This document shows positions 4,481-5,366 of a stretch of 5,366 bases of DNA, piece after piece (positions within the stretch are counted from its first letter, which is position 1; each line of letters begins with the position of its first letter). The stretch is from assembly GCA_964617245.1 (NCBI GenBank), contig CAZTWF010000078.1:1-5366 (forward strand). The letters are read 5' to 3'. A program made the position numbers and the translations under genes. The notes under the pieces are model-generated. The model was not told where the DNA came from. It was given only the letters and a program-made list of their open reading frames with translations, and made no database searches. The stretch comes from WYZ-LMO11 sp964617245. GTDB taxonomy: Archaea > Thermoproteota > Methanomethylicia > Methanomethylicales > Methanomethylicaceae.

Positions 4481-5366
4481 ATGACTCAATTTAAAGTACA
4501 TGAGGATTGGGCTGGCCTTCGTGGAGGAAATTATTACTTTGTTATTGAAGGAAATAAACTTTTTCATATATCAAATTATGCAATAAGCAAGAAAAGAGAT
4601 TATTTTGGCTGTGAGTATAATATTGATCTTGAAAAGATAAAAGGCAAGAATATAATTGAAATTTCTTCTACTAATCAAGGCCTCTTTAATACTATTGAGA
4701 TATTTCCAGCTGAAGATTTATTACTAGAATGGAATAAAAGAAGAAGACAAGAACTTCCTATTATAATTATTAATAACTATGAGCTTACATATCTTAAAGA
4801 AAATGAAAGATTGTTTTTAAGTGAATGGGACAAGTATTATAGGCCTATGTTGAATTATATTAGGAAAGAAGTTACTAAAAAGGAAGGATATATTGGAATA
4901 TCAACTTCAGCTCTTGTTGGAATTCATTTAAATAATGATCTCAAACATCCAGTATCTTTTTTAATGCATTATAGTGAGAATGCAAGATTTATGTCATTAC
5001 GTGGACTTACTAAACAAACTCATCAAATGTGGTTAGCAACAAGAATTTTAAGAGAGTTTACATCTAAAACTTTGAAATTGTTTTTTGAACAAAGCTCTAG
5101 AATTCCATTAGCAATAATAGATAATTATTCTATGTGGTATGAATTTGATTTAAATCCTCATACGATGTTTGAAGGTATTCTTTGGCGTAAAAGTGATATT
5201 TATCCAGAAATGAAGGAAATTTTTGAAAGAGCTGAGGAGGTTAAGAGGAAATATAACATAAATCGTCTTGCTCTTAGACCTGACATAGCATTTACATATG
5301 CTAAAAATGATGAAGAATTTATGAAAAATCCTAAAATAAAGCTAATAATAGAATGTAAAAATTTTG
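4481..5366 (+). CDS. Large protein with PD-(D/E)xK nuclease-like core (cut by window edge)
   Basis: The frame is open from ATG 4481, behind a strong AGGTGAT site, to the end of the window: 295 residues, C terminus missing. The first 120 or so residues are beta-rich (NYYFVIEGNKLFHIS, IIEISSTNQGLFNTIEIFP). A central part with many helices contains HYSENARFMSLRGLTKQTHQMW and then IDNYSMWYEFDLNPHTMFEG. The last visible stretch reads LRPDIAFTYA (Pro267, Asp268), 22 further residues, then hydrophobic KLIIECKNF with Glu291 and Lys293. Pro-Asp, a loop, and a beta-strand ending Glu-x-Lys is the arrangement of the PD-(D/E)xK nuclease core, where Asp and Glu bind magnesium and Lys assists cleavage. No family name is recognised. 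A restriction, repair or defence nuclease is likely by fold. Lysines are about 18 AAA to 8 AAG, between cassette and background. It is a separate transcription unit from the cassette. Confidence 0.75.
   Translation, partial: MTQFKVHEDWAGLRGGNYYFVIEGNKLFHISNYAISKKRDYFGCEYNIDLEKIKGKNIIEISSTNQGLFNTIEIFPAEDLLLEWNKRRRQELPIIIINNYELTYLKENERLFLSEWDKYYRPMLNYIRKEVTKKEGYIGISTSALVGIHLNNDLKHPVSFLMHYSENARFMSLRGLTKQTHQMWLATRILREFTSKTLKLFFEQSSRIPLAIIDNYSMWYEFDLNPHTMFEGILWRKSDIYPEMKEIFERAEEVKRKYNINRLALRPDIAFTYAKNDEEFMKNPKIKLIIECKNF

Noticed and set aside
4815..4822. Another AAGTGAAT copy inside the nuclease-like gene
   Set aside because: It is an eight-base match within coding sequence without the rest of the repeat, most simply chance.

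Overview
The window looks like very A/T-rich archaeal chromosomal DNA, probably from a thermophilic member of the Thermoproteota or a related lineage. Three things point that way. The thiazole synthase is of the archaeal Thi4 type. A TTTAAA-type TATA box sits about 26 bases upstream of two start codons, as in leaderless archaeal transcripts. The last gene has a GGTGAT ribosome binding site. The species cannot be named from the sequence.

Left part (1-1210), minus strand. The start of a small zinc-ribbon gene runs off the left edge (177 to 1). Upstream of it lies thi4 (1075 to 278), which makes the thiazole part of thiamine and carries His where the single-turnover yeast enzyme has its sulfur-donor Cys. 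A divergent A/T-rich promoter region (1085-1210) contains an 11-bp inverted repeat and a TATA box facing each way.

Middle part (1211-4165), plus strand. First comes the N-terminal piece of a metallo-beta-lactamase-fold hydrolase. It keeps the HxHxDH metal motif but stops early, so it is probably a relic. Next is a compact three-gene cassette: a 65-residue winged-helix protein, a full-length DNA methyltransferase of the N4-cytosine/N6-adenine class, and an unrecognised 210-residue protein whose start overlaps the methyltransferase stop by four bases. Three exact-period 14-bp repeats fill the gap between the winged-helix gene and the methyltransferase gene. Lysine codons in the cassette favour AAG, unlike the AAA-rich neighbours, and an imperfect direct repeat flanks the segment (1785-1798 and 4309-4322). 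The layout suggests an acquired restriction-modification-like module. The winged-helix protein would regulate it, and the third gene is the candidate endonuclease or partner. A small cysteine-rich gene (3911-4165) follows.

Right part (4166-5366). After 315 bases without a gene, holding two small hairpins and T-tracts, a large protein begins at 4481 and runs off the right edge. Its last visible residues contain R-P-D, 22 residues, then E-C-K, which fits the catalytic core of a PD-(D/E)xK nuclease. A methyltransferase cassette and a candidate nuclease within 1 kb make this region look like a defence island, but a functional link between them is inference.
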